A stretch of DNA of 64,000 bases from Pseudomonas indica NBRC 103045 (GCF_002091635.1 NZ_BDAC01000023.1:20084-84083); one strand, 5' to 3'; counted from the stretch's first letter, positions 1-11,814 are shown. The notes: a model not told the origin generated them from the letters alone. Translations and numbers: made by a program.

Positions 1-40
1 ATCCTTCGAGAGCTGTCAGCGGCAAGCATCGAGCGTGCCG

Positions 41-1414
41 CTAGAAGAATGTCAGTCCCACCTGGAACAACCGTTCGACGTCGCGGATGTGTTTCTTGTC
101 CACCAGGAACAGGATTACGTGGTCGCCGGATTCGATCACGGTGTCGTCGTGGGCGATCAGCACTTCCTCGTCGCGGATGATCGCGCCGATGGTGGTGCCC
201 GGCGGCAGGGCGATGTCCTCGATGGCACGACCGATGACCTTGCTCGACTTGGCGTCGCCGTGGGCGATGGCTTCGATAGCCTCGGCCGCGCCCCGGCGCA
301 GCGAGTGCACGCTGACGATGTCGCCGCGCCGCACGTGGGTCAGCAGGGTGCCGATGGTGGCCAACTGCGGGCTGATGGCGATATCAATCTCGCCGCCCTG
401 TACCAGGTCGACGTAGGCCGGGTTGTTGATGATGGTCATCACCTTCCGCGCGCCGAGACGCTTGGCCAGCAGCGAGGACATGATGTTGGCCTCGTCGTCG
501 TTAGTCAGGGCGAGGAAGATGTCGGCGTCGTTGATGTTCTCTTCGACCAGCAGATCCTTGTCCGACGCGCTGCCCTGCAGAACGATGGTGCTGTCCAGGG
601 CCTCCGAGAGGTAACGGCAGCGGGCCGGGTTCATCTCGATGATCTTTACTTGGTAGCGGCTCTCGATGGCCTCGGCCAGGCGCTCGCCGATGTGCCCGCC
701 GCCGGCGATCACCACCCGCTTGTAGCTGTCCTCGAGGCGGCGCATCTCGCTCATCACCGCGCGGATGTGGCCCTTGGCGGCGATGAAGAACACCTCGTCG
801 TCGGCCTCGATCACCGTGTCGCCCTGCGGCAGGATCGGCCGGTTGCGGCGGAAGATCGCGGCCACGCGGGTGTCCACGTTGGGCATGTGCTGGCGCAACT
901 GGCGCAATTCCTGGCCGACCAGCGGACCGCCGTAGTAGGCGCGCACCGCCACCAACTGCGCCTTGCCTTCGGCGAAGTCGATCACCTGCAGGGCACCGGG
1001 GTATTCGATCAGGCGCTTGATGTAGTTGGTCACCACCTGTTCCGGGCTGATCAGCACATCCACCGGAATGGCTTCGTTGTCGAACAGGCCGGTACGGGTC
1101 AGGTAGGCGGCCTCACGGACCCGGGCGATCTTGGTCGGGGTATGGAACAGGGTGTAGCCGACCTGGCAGGCGACCATGTTCACTTCGTCGCTGTTGGTCA
1201 CCGCGATGAGCATGTCGGCGTCGTCGGCGCCGGCCTGGCGCAGTACGGTCGGAAAGGAGCCTTTGCCTTGCACGGTGCGGATGTCGAGGCGGTCGCCGAG
1301 GTCGCGCAGGCGGTCGCCATCGGTGTCCACCACGGTGATGTCGTTGGCCTCGCTGGCCAGATGCTCGGCAAGGGTTCCGCCGACCTGGCCGGCGCCGAGG
1401 ATGATGATCTTCAT
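41..1414 (-). CDS. trkA: Trk potassium uptake regulatory protein TrkA
   Basis: Peripheral NAD-binding subunit that gates TrkH/TrkG potassium channels on the cytoplasmic face of the inner membrane. The 457-residue product has the usual duplicated architecture: an N-terminal Rossmann fold starting with a GAGQVG glycine motif at about residue 7, an RCK_C domain, then a second Rossmann half with GGGHIG near residue 232 and a second RCK_C domain. Length matches the family. It is the last gene of a minus-strand run after rsmB, with a 12-base gap, so cotranscription with fmt-rsmB is likely, as in P. aeruginosa. No strong terminator follows in the 40 bases visible downstream. Identification is secure. 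Confidence 0.96.
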   Translation of the reverse strand: MKIIILGAGQVGGTLAEHLASEANDITVVDTDGDRLRDLGDRLDIRTVQGKGSFPTVLRQAGADDADMLIAVTNSDEVNMVACQVGYTLFHTPTKIARVREAAYLTRTGLFDNEAIPVDVLISPEQVVTNYIKRLIEYPGALQVIDFAEGKAQLVAVRAYYGGPLVGQELRQLRQHMPNVDTRVAAIFRRNRPILPQGDTVIEADDEVFFIAAKGHIRAVMSEMRRLEDSYKRVVIAGGGHIGERLAEAIESRYQVKIIEMNPARCRYLSEALDSTIVLQGSASDKDLLVEENINDADIFLALTNDDEANIMSSLLAKRLGARKVMTIINNPAYVDLVQGGEIDIAISPQLATIGTLLTHVRRGDIVSVHSLRRGAAEAIEAIAHGDAKSSKVIGRAIEDIALPPGTTIGAIIRDEEVLIAHDDTVIESGDHVILFLVDKKHIRDVERLFQVGLTFF

Positions 1415-1426
1415 CGGTTCCTTTCC

Positions 1427-2746
1427 TCAGCCGCGGGATGACGCGGCGATCTTGATCAGTTTTGCGTAATAGAAGCCATCATGCCCGTTTTCCTGGGCCA
1501 GCAACTGGCGCCCGTGGGGCTGCTTGAGACCGAAGGTACCGGCGACGTCCAGCTCCCGCGCACCGGGCGTACGGGCAAGGAAGGCCTCGATGACCTCGGT
1601 GTTCTCGGTCGGCAAGGTGGAGCAGGTGGCGTAGAGCAGCACACCGCCGACCTCCAGCGTAGGCCAGAGCGCATCGAGCAGTTCGCCCTGGAGCATGGCC
1701 AGGGCCGGGATGTCGTCGGCCTGGCGGGTCAGCTTGATGTCAGGGTGGCGCCGGATCACGCCGGTGGCCGAACAGGGTGCGTCCAGAAGGATGCGCTGGA
1801 ACGGCTTGCCGTCCCACCACGTGGCGGTATCGCGCGCATCGGCAGCGATCAGGCGAGCGTCGAGGCCAAGCCGCCCGAGGTTCTCCCGCACGCGTTCGAG
1901 CCGCTTGGCTTCCAAGTCGATACCCACCACTTCGGTAAGCTTCGGCTCCGCCTCCAACAGGTGGCAGGTCTTGCCGCCCGGTGCGCAGCAGGCGTCCAGC
2001 ACGCGCTGGCCGGGGGCCAGTTCGAGCAGGTCGGCGGCCAGTTGGGCAGCTTCGTCCTGCACGCTGACGTGGCCCTCGGCGAAGCCCGGCAGGGTCGTGA
2101 CATCGCGCGGCTCGTCGAGAACGATGCCGTCGCGGCTGAAGGCGCAGGCGTGGGCGGGAATCCCGGCGGACTGCAACTCCGCCAGGTAATCCTCGCGGCT
2201 GCCGTGGCGGCGATTGATCCGCAGGATCAGTGGCGGATGGGCGTTGTTTGCCGCGCAGACCGCCTCCCAATGCTCGGGCCAGTGGGCTTTCAAGGATTTC
2301 TGCAACCAGCGCGGATGCGCGGTGCGAACCACCGGATCGCGTTCCAGCCCGGCCAGCAGGGTTTCGCCTTCGCGCTGCACGCGGCGCAACACGGCGTTGA
2401 GCAGGCCCTTGGCCCAGCTTTTCTTCAACGCGTCGGCACAGCCCACGGTCTCGCCGATGGCGGCGTGGGCGGGGATACGGGTGTAGAGCAATTGGTAGAG
2501 GCCGATCAGCAGCAGTGCTTCGACATCCTTGTCGGCGGCCTTGAACGGCTTCTGTAGCAACTGTTCGGCCAGCGCCGCGAGGCGCGGCTGCCAGCGGGCG
2601 GCGCCGTAGGCGAGATCCTGGGTGAGGCTGCGGTCGCGTGGCTCGACCTTGTCCAGTTGCGCCGGCAGGCTGCTGCCCAGCGATGCCTTGCCGGACAGCA
2701 CGGCGGCCAGGGCGCGGGCGGCGGCCAGACGGGGGTTGGGACTCAT
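1427..2746 (-). CDS. rsmB: 16S rRNA m5C967 methyltransferase RsmB
   Basis: SAM-dependent enzyme that methylates C967 of 16S rRNA (Sun/Fmu family). The 439-residue protein has an N-terminal NusB-like RNA-binding domain (about residues 1-140), then a Rossmann methyltransferase domain with the SAM motif [10 protein letters not shown], the DAPCSATG motif and the ATCST motif carrying the two family cysteines. The open frame runs far upstream through fmt, but the start at MSPNPRL is set by homology and by the ATGA overlap with the fmt stop codon, which implies translational coupling. It lies between fmt and trkA in the conserved order. Confidence 0.95.
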   Translation of the reverse strand: MSPNPRLAAARALAAVLSGKASLGSSLPAQLDKVEPRDRSLTQDLAYGAARWQPRLAALAEQLLQKPFKAADKDVEALLLIGLYQLLYTRIPAHAAIGETVGCADALKKSWAKGLLNAVLRRVQREGETLLAGLERDPVVRTAHPRWLQKSLKAHWPEHWEAVCAANNAHPPLILRINRRHGSREDYLAELQSAGIPAHACAFSRDGIVLDEPRDVTTLPGFAEGHVSVQDEAAQLAADLLELAPGQRVLDACCAPGGKTCHLLEAEPKLTEVVGIDLEAKRLERVRENLGRLGLDARLIAADARDTATWWDGKPFQRILLDAPCSATGVIRRHPDIKLTRQADDIPALAMLQGELLDALWPTLEVGGVLLYATCSTLPTENTEVIEAFLARTPGARELDVAGTFGLKQPHGRQLLAQENGHDGFYYAKLIKIAASSRG

Positions 2747-3687
2747 GCGCCCAGCACCTGGCCCGGGGCGAACTGTTCGCGGCGGCTGTTGAACAGATCG
2801 GCGAAGGCCAGCGGCTTGCCGCCGGGGAGTTGCAGGCGGGTCAGACGCAGGGCGCCTTCGCCGCAGGCGACGGTCAGGCCATCCTTGCTGGCGGCGAGGA
2901 TGGTACCGGGGGCACCTCGGCCTTCGCCTGGGGCCGCAGCCAACACCTTCAGCGTTTCGCCGTTCAGGGTGGTGTGACAGACCGGCCAGGGCATGAAGGC
3001 ACGGATGCGGCGCTCCAGCTCGACGGCCGGGCGGCTCCAGTCGAGACGGGCTTCGTCCTTGTTCAGCTTGTGCGCGTAGGTGGCCAGGGCATCGTCTTGC
3101 ACCTCGCCCACCAGCGTGCCGGCGGCCAGGGCATCGACAGCTTCGGTCACGGCTTTCGAACCCAGGGCGGCGAGGCGGTCGTGCAGGCTGCCGCCGGTGT
3201 CGCCGGTTTCGATGGGGGTGCTCGCCTTGAGCAGCATCGGGCCGGTGTCCAGGCCGGCTTCCATGCGCATCACGGTGACCCCGCTTTCCGCATCGCCGGC
3301 TTCCACGGCGCGCTGGATCGGCGCCGCGCCACGCCAGCGCGGCAGCAGCGAGGCATGGCTGTTGATGCAGCCGAGGGGGGGAATATCCAGCACCGCCTGG
3401 GGCAGGATCAGGCCGTAGGCCACCACCACCATCAGGTCCGGCTGCAAGGCGGCCAGTTCGGCCTGGGCATCCGGGTCGCGCAGGGTCTTCGGCTGGAGGA
3501 CGGGAATGTCGTGCTGAACGGCGAGCTGCTTGACCGGACTCGGCATCAGCTTCTGTCCGCGACCGGCGGGGCGGTCGGGCTGGGTATAGACGGCGACGAT
3601 CCGGTGCGGGGTGTCGAGGAGGGCCTTGAGATGTTCGGCGGCAAATTCCGGGGTGCCGGCGAAGACGATGCGCAGGGGCTGGGTCAT
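2743..3687 (-). CDS. fmt: Methionyl-tRNA formyltransferase
   Basis: Transfers a formyl group from 10-formyltetrahydrofolate to Met-tRNAfMet. The product is 314 residues. It begins [16 protein letters not shown], the typical N-terminus, and carries the catalytic-loop region around [15 protein letters not shown] (near residue 108) and a C-terminal OB-fold tRNA-binding domain. The frame stays open upstream to 3798 but the conserved family start is at 3687. It overlaps rsmB by four bases and follows def, the peptide deformylase that later removes the same formyl group. A terminator-like hairpin lies between def and fmt. Confidence 0.96.
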   Translation of the reverse strand: MTQPLRIVFAGTPEFAAEHLKALLDTPHRIVAVYTQPDRPAGRGQKLMPSPVKQLAVQHDIPVLQPKTLRDPDAQAELAALQPDLMVVVAYGLILPQAVLDIPPLGCINSHASLLPRWRGAAPIQRAVEAGDAESGVTVMRMEAGLDTGPMLLKASTPIETGDTGGSLHDRLAALGSKAVTEAVDALAAGTLVGEVQDDALATYAHKLNKDEARLDWSRPAVELERRIRAFMPWPVCHTTLNGETLKVLAAAPGEGRGAPGTILAASKDGLTVACGEGALRLTRLQLPGGKPLAFADLFNSRREQFAPGQVLGA

Positions 3688-3705
3688 GGTCTCTCGCTGA
3701 GGGCT

Positions 3706-3735
3706 GAAAGAAAAAGGCTTGCCGGAGCAAGCCTT
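3706..3735 (-). terminator. Intrinsic terminator after def
   Basis: Read on the minus strand, a perfect 9-bp stem (arms 3727-3735 and 3714-3722) with a 4-base loop is followed by a T-rich run. It sits between the def stop and the fmt start, so it would end or attenuate def transcripts and make fmt-rsmB-trkA partly independent. Confidence 0.65.
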
Positions 3736-3748
3736 CAGTATGAGCGCA

Positions 3749-4255
3749 TCAGGCCTGTTGCCTGTGCTGTTTCTCCAGCTTCTTGCGGATGCGATCACGC
3801 TTGAGGCTGGACAGGTAATCGACGAACAGCTTGCCGTTGAGGTGGTCGCACTCGTGCTGGATACACACCGCCAGCAGGCCTTCGCAGATCATTTCGAAGG
3901 CTTCGCCATTGCGGTCGAGGGCCTTGACCCGGACACGTTGCGGACGCTCGACGTTCTCGTAGAAGCCGGGTACCGACAGGCAGCCTTCCTGGTACTGGTC
4001 CAGTTCATCGGTGAGCGGTTCGAACTCGGGGTTGATGAACACCAGCGGCTGGGTCTTGTCCTCGCTGACGTCGATCACCACCAGGCGCTTGTGCACGTTC
4101 ACCTGGGTCGCGGCCAGACCGATGCCAGGGGCGGCGTACATGGTCTCGAACATGTCGTCGATCAGTTGGCGCAGCGAGTCGTCCACCGTCTCCACCGGTT
4201 TGGCGATGGTACGCAGCCGCGGATCGGGAAATTCGAGGATGTTCAGGATCGCCAT
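3749..4255 (-). CDS. def: Peptide deformylase
   Basis: Metalloenzyme that removes the N-formyl group from new proteins. The 168-residue product has all three family motifs in order: GIGLAATQV (about residue 44), EGCLSVP (about 90) with the metal-ligand cysteine, and HECDHLNG (about 133) with the two metal histidines and catalytic glutamate. The frame extends upstream to 4402, but [14 protein letters not shown] is the conserved family start; no clear Shine-Dalgarno is visible before it. It is divergent from the LysM gene across a 150-base gap that should hold both promoters. Confidence 0.97.
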   Translation of the reverse strand: MAILNILEFPDPRLRTIAKPVETVDDSLRQLIDDMFETMYAAPGIGLAATQVNVHKRLVVIDVSEDKTQPLVFINPEFEPLTDELDQYQEGCLSVPGFYENVERPQRVRVKALDRNGEAFEMICEGLLAVCIQHECDHLNGKLFVDYLSSLKRDRIRKKLEKQHRQQA

Positions 4256-4405
4256 ATACGTTTGTGATGCACTTATGGAATTAAGTAAAAATCCACTGCT
4301 AAGATGATGAGCAGCATTGAAAAACGGCTTCACGCCGCGTTCCCTGGGGATTTCCGCGGCGCTAGGGCGCTCCACGTGAATACACATAATAAAGGGATTC
4401 ACCGC

Positions 4406-5431
4406 ATGAGGAAATCACTACTCGCCCTGCTGCTCCTCGCCGCGGGCGGTCTGGCGCAGGCTGCGGTAGAGCTGAAGGATGGTCATCCGGACCGCTATAC
4501 CGTGGTGAAGGGCGACACGCTCTGGGACATTTCCGGCAAGTTCCTCCGCGAGCCGTGGAAGTGGCCGGAAATCTGGCACGCCAACCCGCAGATCCAGAAC
4601 CCTCACCTGATCTACCCGGGCGATACGCTGAGCCTGGTCTATGTCGATGGCCAGCCGCGCCTGATGCTCAACCGCGGCGAATCGCGCGGGACCATCAAGC
4701 TGTCGCCGAAGGTGCGCAGCACGCCGATGGCCGAAGCGATCCCGACCATCCCGCTGGAAAAGATCAACAGCTTCCTGCTGTCCAACCGTATCGTCGATAC
4801 GCCCGAGCAGTTTGAGGGCCAACCCTACATCGTCGCCGGCAACGCCGAGCGCGTGGTGAGCGGCGCCGGTGATCGCATCTATGCCCGCGGCATCTTCGAG
4901 GAAGGCCAGCCCGTGTACGGCATCTTCCGCCAGGGCCGCATCTACACCGACCCGGATACCAAGGAATTCCTCGGCATCAACGCCGATGACATCGGTACCG
5001 GCGAAGTGGTCGCCGAGGAAGGCGACATCGCCACCATGAGCCTGCTGCGCACCACCCAGGAAGTTCGTCTGGGCGACCGCCTGTTCCCCACCGAGGAGCG
5101 TGCGGTGAACTCCACCTTCATGCCCAGCGCTCCGTCGAGCGACATCCAGGGCCTGATCCTCGATGTGCCGCGTGGTGTGACGCAGATCGGCCAGTTCGAC
5201 GTGGTCACCATCAACAAGGGCAAGCGCGACGGCCTGGCCGAAGGCAACGTCCTGGCGGTGTACAAGACCGGCGAAACCGTACGCGACCGCGTGACCGGCG
5301 AATCGGTGAAGATCCCGGACGAGCGTTCCGGCCTGCTGATGGTGTTCCGCACCTACGAGAAACTCAGCTACGGCCTGGTGCTCGCCGCCAGCCGCCAGCT
5401 CGCGGTCATGGACAAGGTCCGCAACCCGTAA
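4406..5431 (+). CDS. LysM domain envelope protein
   Basis: Secreted or periplasmic protein of 341 residues with a signal peptide ([19 protein letters not shown], cleavage near residue 19). A LysM peptidoglycan-binding domain follows at about residues 30-80 ([16 protein letters not shown]... IYPGDTLSL). The long C-terminal part has no motif I recognise. It is the counterpart of the LysM protein encoded between def and dprA in P. aeruginosa. The start chosen gives a proper signal peptide; the frame is open from 4304. A terminator follows directly. Peptidoglycan binding is inferred from the domain; the cellular role is unknown to me. Confidence 0.85.
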   Translation: MRKSLLALLLLAAGGLAQAAVELKDGHPDRYTVVKGDTLWDISGKFLREPWKWPEIWHANPQIQNPHLIYPGDTLSLVYVDGQPRLMLNRGESRGTIKLSPKVRSTPMAEAIPTIPLEKINSFLLSNRIVDTPEQFEGQPYIVAGNAERVVSGAGDRIYARGIFEEGQPVYGIFRQGRIYTDPDTKEFLGINADDIGTGEVVAEEGDIATMSLLRTTQEVRLGDRLFPTEERAVNSTFMPSAPSSDIQGLILDVPRGVTQIGQFDVVTINKGKRDGLAEGNVLAVYKTGETVRDRVTGESVKIPDERSGLLMVFRTYEKLSYGLVLAASRQLAVMDKVRNP

Positions 5432-5436
5432 CAGCC

Positions 5437-5468
5437 GAAGCCCCACCTCGCGTGGGGCTTCTTCTTTT
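5437..5468 (+). terminator. Intrinsic terminator after the LysM gene
   Basis: A perfect 10-bp GC-rich stem (arms 5437-5446 and 5452-5461, 5-base loop) followed by a T-rich tail TTCTTTT begins six bases after the LysM stop codon. It separates this gene from dprA. Confidence 0.85.
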
Positions 5469-5510
5469 CCCCTGCCGCATTTGCGGCGCGACAGATCAAG
5501 GATGATCGCG

Positions 5511-6614
5511 ATGTCGCTCGCGACGACTACTTCCCTCACTCCCGCCGAACTCGAAGCCCGCCTGCGCCTGCACAGCCTGCCGGAACTCGGCCCTCGACGT
5601 TTCCGCCGCCTGCTCGATGCCTTCGAAAGCGCCTCCGCCGCCCTCAGCGCACCGGCCAGTGCCTGGCGCTCCCTGGGTTTGCCCGCCAGTTGCGCCGAGC
5701 CTCGGCGCAGTGCGGAAATCCGCGAACGTGCCGCCGCTGCCATGGCATGGCTGGAGCAGCCGGGGCATCACCTGCTGACCTGGGACGACCCACGCTACCC
5801 TGCCCTGCTTGGCGAACTGCCCGACGCGCCTCCCCTGCTGTTCGTCGAAGGCGATCCCGCCATTCTCGAACGGCCTCAACTGGCCATGGTCGGCAGCCGT
5901 CGCGCGTCCGCCCCTGGGCTGGACACTGCCCGCGCCTTCGCCCGCAGCCTGGCCGGTGCCGGGTTCGTGATCACCAGCGGGCTGGCTCTGGGGATCGACG
6001 GCGCCGCGCACCAGGGAGCGCTGGATGGCGACGGGCTGACCGTCGCGGTGCTCGGAACAGGGCTGCGCTGCCTCTATCCGCATCGGCACAAGGCGCTGGC
6101 GCAACGGATCGTCGCCCGCGGCGGTGCGCTGGTGTCGGAGCTGCCGCTGGATTGCCCGCCCCAGGCGAGCAACTTCCCCCGGCGCAACCGCATCATCAGC
6201 GGCCTGTCGCTGGGCGTGCTGGTTGTCGAGGCCAGCCCGTCCAGCGGCTCGTTGATCACGGCGAAGCTGGCGGCCGAACAAGGTCGTGAGGTCTATGCCA
6301 TTCCCGGTTCCATCCACCATCCGGGCGCACGCGGTTGTCATCAGTTGATACGGGAAGGCGCCACCCTGGTGGAGACCATCGAACACATCCTCGAAGCCCT
6401 GCGCGGCTGGCAGGTCCAGGCGCCGGCTGCCGCTCCCTCCGCCCAGGCTGGGCATCCGCTGCTGGCGCTGCTGCGGGCCGCACCCCAGAGCAGCGAAAGC
6501 CTGGCGATGAACCTCGGCTGGGAGCTGCCACGGACCCTGGTCGCCCTCACCGAGCTGGAGTTGGCGGGCCAGGTGGCCTGTGAAGCCGGCTGCTGGGTGT
6601 ATCGTGCTGGTTGA
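5511..6614 (+). CDS. dprA: DNA-processing protein DprA
   Basis: Binds incoming single-stranded DNA and loads RecA during natural transformation. The 367-residue protein has a helix-hairpin-helix/SAM-like N-terminal part (about residues 10-100), the Rossmann DNA-binding core with GSRRAS, SGLALGIDGAAHQGAL, FPRRNRIISGLS and SGSLITAK motifs (about 130-290), and a C-terminal winged-helix-like domain (about 305-365). The start at 5511 has AAGGA eight bases upstream; in-frame ATG 5502 and TTG 5481 are alternatives. It lies upstream of tsaC, a common pairing. Confidence 0.93.
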   Translation: MSLATTTSLTPAELEARLRLHSLPELGPRRFRRLLDAFESASAALSAPASAWRSLGLPASCAEPRRSAEIRERAAAAMAWLEQPGHHLLTWDDPRYPALLGELPDAPPLLFVEGDPAILERPQLAMVGSRRASAPGLDTARAFARSLAGAGFVITSGLALGIDGAAHQGALDGDGLTVAVLGTGLRCLYPHRHKALAQRIVARGGALVSELPLDCPPQASNFPRRNRIISGLSLGVLVVEASPSSGSLITAKLAAEQGREVYAIPGSIHHPGARGCHQLIREGATLVETIEHILEALRGWQVQAPAAAPSAQAGHPLLALLRAAPQSSESLAMNLGWELPRTLVALTELELAGQVACEAGCWVYRAG

Positions 6615-6656
6615 GCCTTGTACACTGCCGCCCAGTCAGTATTCGGGGGCCGGAAC

Positions 6657-7211
6657 ATGGTCAGCAGTTGGCGTGCGCAGTACGTGGCGCGTGTAGTGCG
6701 GGAGGGGGGCGTAGTGGCTTATCCGACCGAGGCGGTGTGGGGACTGGGTTGCGATCCCTGGAACGGGGAAGCCGTCTATCGATTACTGGCGCTGAAGGAT
6801 CGGCCCGTGGAAAAAGGCCTGATCCTAGTCGCCGACTCCATCCGCCAGTTCGATTTCCTCCTGGAGGACCTGCCGGAAGCCTGGCAGGACCGCCTGGCCA
6901 GCACCTGGCCGGGGCCGAACACCTGGCTGGTTCCCCACCAGAACCGTCTGCCCGAGTGGATCACCGGCCAGCACGACAGCGTCGCCTTGCGCGTATCCGA
7001 TCATCCGCTGGTGCGCGACCTCTGCGCCCTCACCGGCCCGCTGGTGTCCACCTCGGCCAATCCGGGCGGCCGACCGGCGGCGCGCACGCGGTTGCGGGTC
7101 GAGCAGTACTTCCATGATCGCCTCGACGCCGTGCTCGGCGGCGCCTTGGGCGGTCGGAAGAACCCCAGTATCATCCGTGACTTGGTCAGTGGGCGGGTAG
7201 TAAGAGGATAA
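6657..7211 (+). CDS. tsaC: Threonylcarbamoyl-AMP synthase TsaC
   Basis: Makes threonylcarbamoyl-AMP from threonine, bicarbonate and ATP for the t6A modification of tRNAs reading ANN codons. The 184-residue product is a single YrdC/Sua5 domain with [18 protein letters not shown] (about residue 17), the KRP-like [12 protein letters not shown] segment and STSANPGG near residue 128. Length fits bacterial TsaC (about 185-190) and there is no Sua5 C-terminal domain. The frame opens at 6618 but the start at MVSSW matches the family. It follows dprA by 42 bases. Confidence 0.93.
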   Translation: MVSSWRAQYVARVVREGGVVAYPTEAVWGLGCDPWNGEAVYRLLALKDRPVEKGLILVADSIRQFDFLLEDLPEAWQDRLASTWPGPNTWLVPHQNRLPEWITGQHDSVALRVSDHPLVRDLCALTGPLVSTSANPGGRPAARTRLRVEQYFHDRLDAVLGGALGGRKNPSIIRDLVSGRVVRG

Positions 7212-7221
7212 GGTGTGAGGC

Positions 7222-7276
7222 GTGAGGGGTAAGGAGTAAAAGCCTTTACCCCTCCCCCTCTCTCCTCACCCCTTAC
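7222..7276. terminator. Inverted repeat between convergent tsaC and qor
   Basis: Two nested inverted repeats fill the gap: an 8-bp perfect stem (7225-7232 with 7246-7253) and a 15-base imperfect pair (7222-7236 with 7262-7276). The position between convergent genes suggests a bidirectional terminator, but there is no long T tract, so this is tentative. Confidence 0.35.
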
Positions 7277-8250
7277 GGCACAAGTACCGTCGAGCCGGTG
7301 GTACGGCGGCCGGCCAGTTCCGTTTGTGCCTTGGCCGCGTCCTCGAGGGCGAAGCGCTGGCCAATTTCCACGTGGATCTTGCCGCTCTCGATCATCGAGA
7401 ACAGCTCGTCGGCCATGGCCTGCAGGTGTTCCGGGGTATCGGCATAGCCAGCCAGGGTCGGTCGGGTGACGTACAGCGAACCCTTCTGCGCCAGGATGCC
7501 GAGGTTGATGCCGGTGACAGCGCCGGAGGCATTGCCGAAGCTGACCAGCAGGCCGCGCGGGGCCACGCAGTCCAGCGAGGTTTCCCAGGTGTCCTTGCCC
7601 ACCGAGTCGTAGACCACCGGGCACTTCTTGCCATCGGTCAGTTCCAGCACCCGCTTCACCACATCCTCGCGGCTGTAGTCGATGGTCGCCCAGGCACCCA
7701 GGGCCTTGGCGCGTTCGGCCTTTTCCGCCGAACCCACGGTGCCGATCAATTGCACACCGAGGGCCTTGGCCCACTGGCAGGCGATGCTGCCGACACCGCC
7801 GGCGGCAGCGTGGAAAAGGATGGTCTCGCCGCCTTTCAGCGGATAGGTCTGGCGCAGCAGGTATTGCACGGTCAGGCCCTTGAGCATCACCGCTGCCGCC
7901 TGTTCGAAGCTGATCGAGTCGGGCAACCGGACCAGCTTTTCCGCCGGCAGCACGTGCAGTTCGCTGTAGGCGCCCAGCGGGCCGGTGGCATAGGCGACGC
8001 GGTCGCCCACCTTGAACTGGGTCACCTCGCTGCCCACCGCCTCGACCTCGCCGGCGCCTTCGCTGCCCAGGCCGGACGGCAGGGCCGGTGGCGCGTAGAG
8101 GCCGCTGCGGAAGTAGGTGTCGATGAAGTTGAGGCCGATGGCCTTGTTGCGCACGCGGACTTCGCGTGGACCCGGTTCCGCCGGGGTGTAATCGACGAAT
8201 TCGAGGACTTCCGGCCCGCCGTGGGCCTTGAACTGGATACGCTTGGCCAT
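7273..8250 (-). CDS. qor: NADPH:quinone oxidoreductase (zeta-crystallin type)
   Basis: Zinc-free medium-chain dehydrogenase/reductase predicted to reduce quinones using NADPH in the cytoplasm. The 325-residue product starts MAKRIQFKAHGGPEVLEF and contains the GroES-like N-terminal domain and the nucleotide-binding motif AAAGGVGSIACQWAKALG near residue 150. The zinc-ligand cysteines of alcohol dehydrogenases are absent. The frame is open to 8319; the chosen start is conserved. It is divergent from hemF, as in P. aeruginosa. Confidence 0.92.
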   Translation of the reverse strand: MAKRIQFKAHGGPEVLEFVDYTPAEPGPREVRVRNKAIGLNFIDTYFRSGLYAPPALPSGLGSEGAGEVEAVGSEVTQFKVGDRVAYATGPLGAYSELHVLPAEKLVRLPDSISFEQAAAVMLKGLTVQYLLRQTYPLKGGETILFHAAAGGVGSIACQWAKALGVQLIGTVGSAEKAERAKALGAWATIDYSREDVVKRVLELTDGKKCPVVYDSVGKDTWETSLDCVAPRGLLVSFGNASGAVTGINLGILAQKGSLYVTRPTLAGYADTPEHLQAMADELFSMIESGKIHVEIGQRFALEDAAKAQTELAGRRTTGSTVLVP

Positions 8251-8271
8251 CGGAAAAAGACTCCTTGATGA

Positions 8272-9384
<1,113 letters not shown>

Positions 9385-9420
9385 TGGCGGGGCGCTGAAG
9401 CACTTTCACCGAGGATTTCC

Positions 9421-10245
9421 ATGGACCGCTACGGCGTTTTCGGCAACCCCATCGGCCACAGCAAGTCGCCGCTGATCCACCGGCTGTTCGCCGAGCAGAC
9501 CGGCCAGGCGCTGACCTACGAGGCCCTGCTCGCCCCGCTGGACGATTTCACCGGGTTCGCCCGTACCTTCTTCCGCGACGGCAAGGGCGCCAACGTCACC
9601 GTGCCGTTCAAGGAAGAGGCGTTCCGCCTGGCCGACAGCCTGACCGCCCGCGCCGAACGCGCCGGGGCGGTGAATACCCTGAAGAAGCTCGACGACGGCA
9701 GCCTGCTCGGCGACAACACCGACGGTGCCGGGCTGGTGCGCGACCTGACGGTGAACGCGGGCTGCTCATTGACTGGCAAGCGCATCCTGCTGCTCGGTGC
9801 GGGTGGCGCGGTGCGTGGCGTGCTGGAGCCGTTCCTGGCGGAGCGCCCGGCCAGCCTGGTCATCGCCAACCGCACGGTGGAGAAGGCCGAGGCGCTGGCC
9901 CGGCAGTTCGCCGACCTGGGTCCGGTGGTGGCCAGCGGTTTCGACTGGATCGACGAGCCGGTGGACCTGATCGTCAACGGCACCTCCGCCAGCCTGGCCG
10001 GCGACCTGCCGCCGATCTCGCCGAGCCTGATCCGCCCGGGCCACACGCTGTGCTACGACATGATGTACGGCAAGGAACCCACCGCCTTCTGCCGCTGGGC
10101 CAGCGAACACGGCGCGGCGCGGGCGCTGGATGGCCTGGGCATGCTGGTGGAGCAGGCCGCCGAGGCATTCTTCCTCTGGCGCGGCGTGCGTCCGGACAGT
10201 GCGCCGGTGCTGGCCGAGGTTCGCAGACTGGTTCTGGCCGGCTGA
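9421..10245 (+). CDS. aroE: Shikimate dehydrogenase
   Basis: NADPH-dependent reduction of 3-dehydroshikimate to shikimate in aromatic amino acid synthesis. The 274-residue product has the substrate-binding N-terminus [20 protein letters not shown], the catalytic lysine region [13 protein letters not shown] (about residue 57-69), [11 protein letters not shown] and the nucleotide-binding motif [11 protein letters not shown] (about 125). Length matches AroE rather than the shorter YdiB/SDH-like groups. Its stop codon abuts that of the convergent SulP gene with no gap. Confidence 0.96.
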   Translation: MDRYGVFGNPIGHSKSPLIHRLFAEQTGQALTYEALLAPLDDFTGFARTFFRDGKGANVTVPFKEEAFRLADSLTARAERAGAVNTLKKLDDGSLLGDNTDGAGLVRDLTVNAGCSLTGKRILLLGAGGAVRGVLEPFLAERPASLVIANRTVEKAEALARQFADLGPVVASGFDWIDEPVDLIVNGTSASLAGDLPPISPSLIRPGHTLCYDMMYGKEPTAFCRWASEHGAARALDGLGMLVEQAAEAFFLWRGVRPDSAPVLAEVRRLVLAG

Positions 10246-11814
10246 TCAGGTTTCGAACAGGACCGGGCAATGCTCCGGTCCTTCCAGTTTCAGCAACTCC
10301 TCCACAACCTGCGGGCGGGCTTGGCGTAGCGTCAGGCTGCGGTTCTGGCCGAGCAGGCGGCGGGCTTCCTGGTGCAGCATCTCGACCCCGGCGTAGTCGA
10401 TGAAGTTGACCTGCTGCGCCTCGACGATCACCCGTGCTCCTTCGCAACGTTGCAGGCGGTGCTGCAGATAAGGGCAGGCGCCGAAGAAGATCGAACCCTC
10501 CAGGCGCAGTACGTCGTCTTCCCCTTCCCGCCATTGCTGCACCCGTGGTCGCGACGTGCGCTTGAGGTAGAAGAACAGCGACGCCAGCACCCCGGCGTAG
10601 ATGGCGGTCTGCAACTCCAGCAGCAGCGTGGCGGCGAAGGTCAGGCTCATCACCAGGAATTCCGAACGGCTCACCCGCCAGAGCGCGCGAACGCCATGGA
10701 TGTCCACCAACCCCCAGCAGATCAGCAGGATGCTCGCCGCCATGGCCGGCAGCGGGATGTGTTCGATCAGGCGGGCGCCGAACAGGGTGAACAGGGCGAC
10801 CCAGAGCGCGGAGAACACCCCGGCCAGTGGCGAGTGGGCACCGGCCTGCTGGTTCAGCGCCGAGCGGGTGAACGAGCCCGCCGACAGCGAGGCCGAGAAC
10901 CAGGCGCCGACCATGTTGGACAGGCCCTGGCCGCGCACTTCCAGGTTGGCGTTGAGCATCTGCTGCGAGCGGCCGGCCAGGGCACGGGCGATGGACAGGC
11001 TGGTGACCAGCCCGAGCATGCCGCAGGCGACGGCGGCCGGCAGCAGGCGCAGCAGGGTATCCAGATCGAACTGCAGCGGGCTGAAGGGCGGCAGCCGGCC
11101 TTCGAAGGCGCTGACCAGCGGCACGCCGCTCATCCACTGCGGCAGGGCCGCCACCAGCGCGCCACCGGCCAGGATGCCCAGCAGCAACGCCGGCCAGCGT
11201 GGCAGCAAACGCCGCACCAGCAGCGCCACGGCCAGTGCCACCAGCGCCACCAGCAGCGACGGCCAATGGATTTCGCGCAGGTGCCCGCCCAGCGCCAGCA
11301 GGCTTTGCAGCGCGGTGGCCTGGCTGGGCAGGTCGAGGCCGAACAGGTTGGGTACCTGGCCGAGGGCGATCACCACGGCTGCGCCAAGGGTGAAGCCGAG
11401 GATCACCGAGTGCGAAACGAAGTTGACCAGCGCGCCGAAGCGCAGCAGGCCGAGCAACCACTGGAACAGCCCGGCGAGGAAGGTCAGCAGCAGGACCAGC
11501 CCGACGTAATCGGCGCTGCCGGGAGCCGCCAGCGGGCTGACGCTGGTGAACAGTACGATGGAAATGGCCGCGGTCGGCCCGCCGATCAGGTGCCAGGACG
11601 AGCCCCACAGGCAGGCGACGATTACCGGCACGATGGCCGCGTAGAGGCCGTATTCCGCCGGCAGGCCGGCGATCAGTGCGTAGGCGATGGATTGCGGCAG
11701 GGCGAGGATGGCGCCGGTCAGGCCGACCAGCAGGTCCTGGCCGACGCTGGCGCGGTTCTGCCGGGGCAACCAGGCAAGGAAGGGGAGCAACGTGATCAGG
11801 TCGGGACGGTGCAT
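10246..11814 (-). CDS. SulP family anion transporter with STAS domain
   Basis: Inner-membrane SLC26/SulP transporter, 522 residues. It has about 10-14 hydrophobic segments (the first around DLLVGLTGAILALPQSIAYALIAGLPAEYGLY, residues 25-60) and a C-terminal cytoplasmic STAS domain (about 415-515, including VNFIDYAGVEMLH). The substrate could be sulfate or another anion. Its place next to choline-sulfate genes makes sulfate plausible, since choline sulfatase releases sulfate, but this is inference. The ATG at 11814 is chosen over an in-frame TTG six bases upstream; no clear ribosome site is visible. Confidence 0.88.
   Translation of the reverse strand: MHRPDLITLLPFLAWLPRQNRASVGQDLLVGLTGAILALPQSIAYALIAGLPAEYGLYAAIVPVIVACLWGSSWHLIGGPTAAISIVLFTSVSPLAAPGSADYVGLVLLLTFLAGLFQWLLGLLRFGALVNFVSHSVILGFTLGAAVVIALGQVPNLFGLDLPSQATALQSLLALGGHLREIHWPSLLVALVALAVALLVRRLLPRWPALLLGILAGGALVAALPQWMSGVPLVSAFEGRLPPFSPLQFDLDTLLRLLPAAVACGMLGLVTSLSIARALAGRSQQMLNANLEVRGQGLSNMVGAWFSASLSAGSFTRSALNQQAGAHSPLAGVFSALWVALFTLFGARLIEHIPLPAMAASILLICWGLVDIHGVRALWRVSRSEFLVMSLTFAATLLLELQTAIYAGVLASLFFYLKRTSRPRVQQWREGEDDVLRLEGSIFFGACPYLQHRLQRCEGARVIVEAQQVNFIDYAGVEMLHQEARRLLGQNRSLTLRQARPQVVEELLKLEGPEHCPVLFET

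Noticed and set aside
35..1441. Long open frame on the plus strand across trkA
   Set aside because: It is antisense to a clear TrkA protein, low in complexity (Val, Asp, His, Gly rich) and matches no family; an artefact of GC-rich codon use. Many similar shadows occur, for example 10372-12234, 11979-14591, 25791-27668 and 54701-56422.
1427..3730. A 767-residue frame that could be read as an RsmB fusion protein
   Set aside because: The N-terminal part is Arg/Pro-rich shadow of fmt in another frame; true RsmB starts at 2746 and overlaps the fmt stop.
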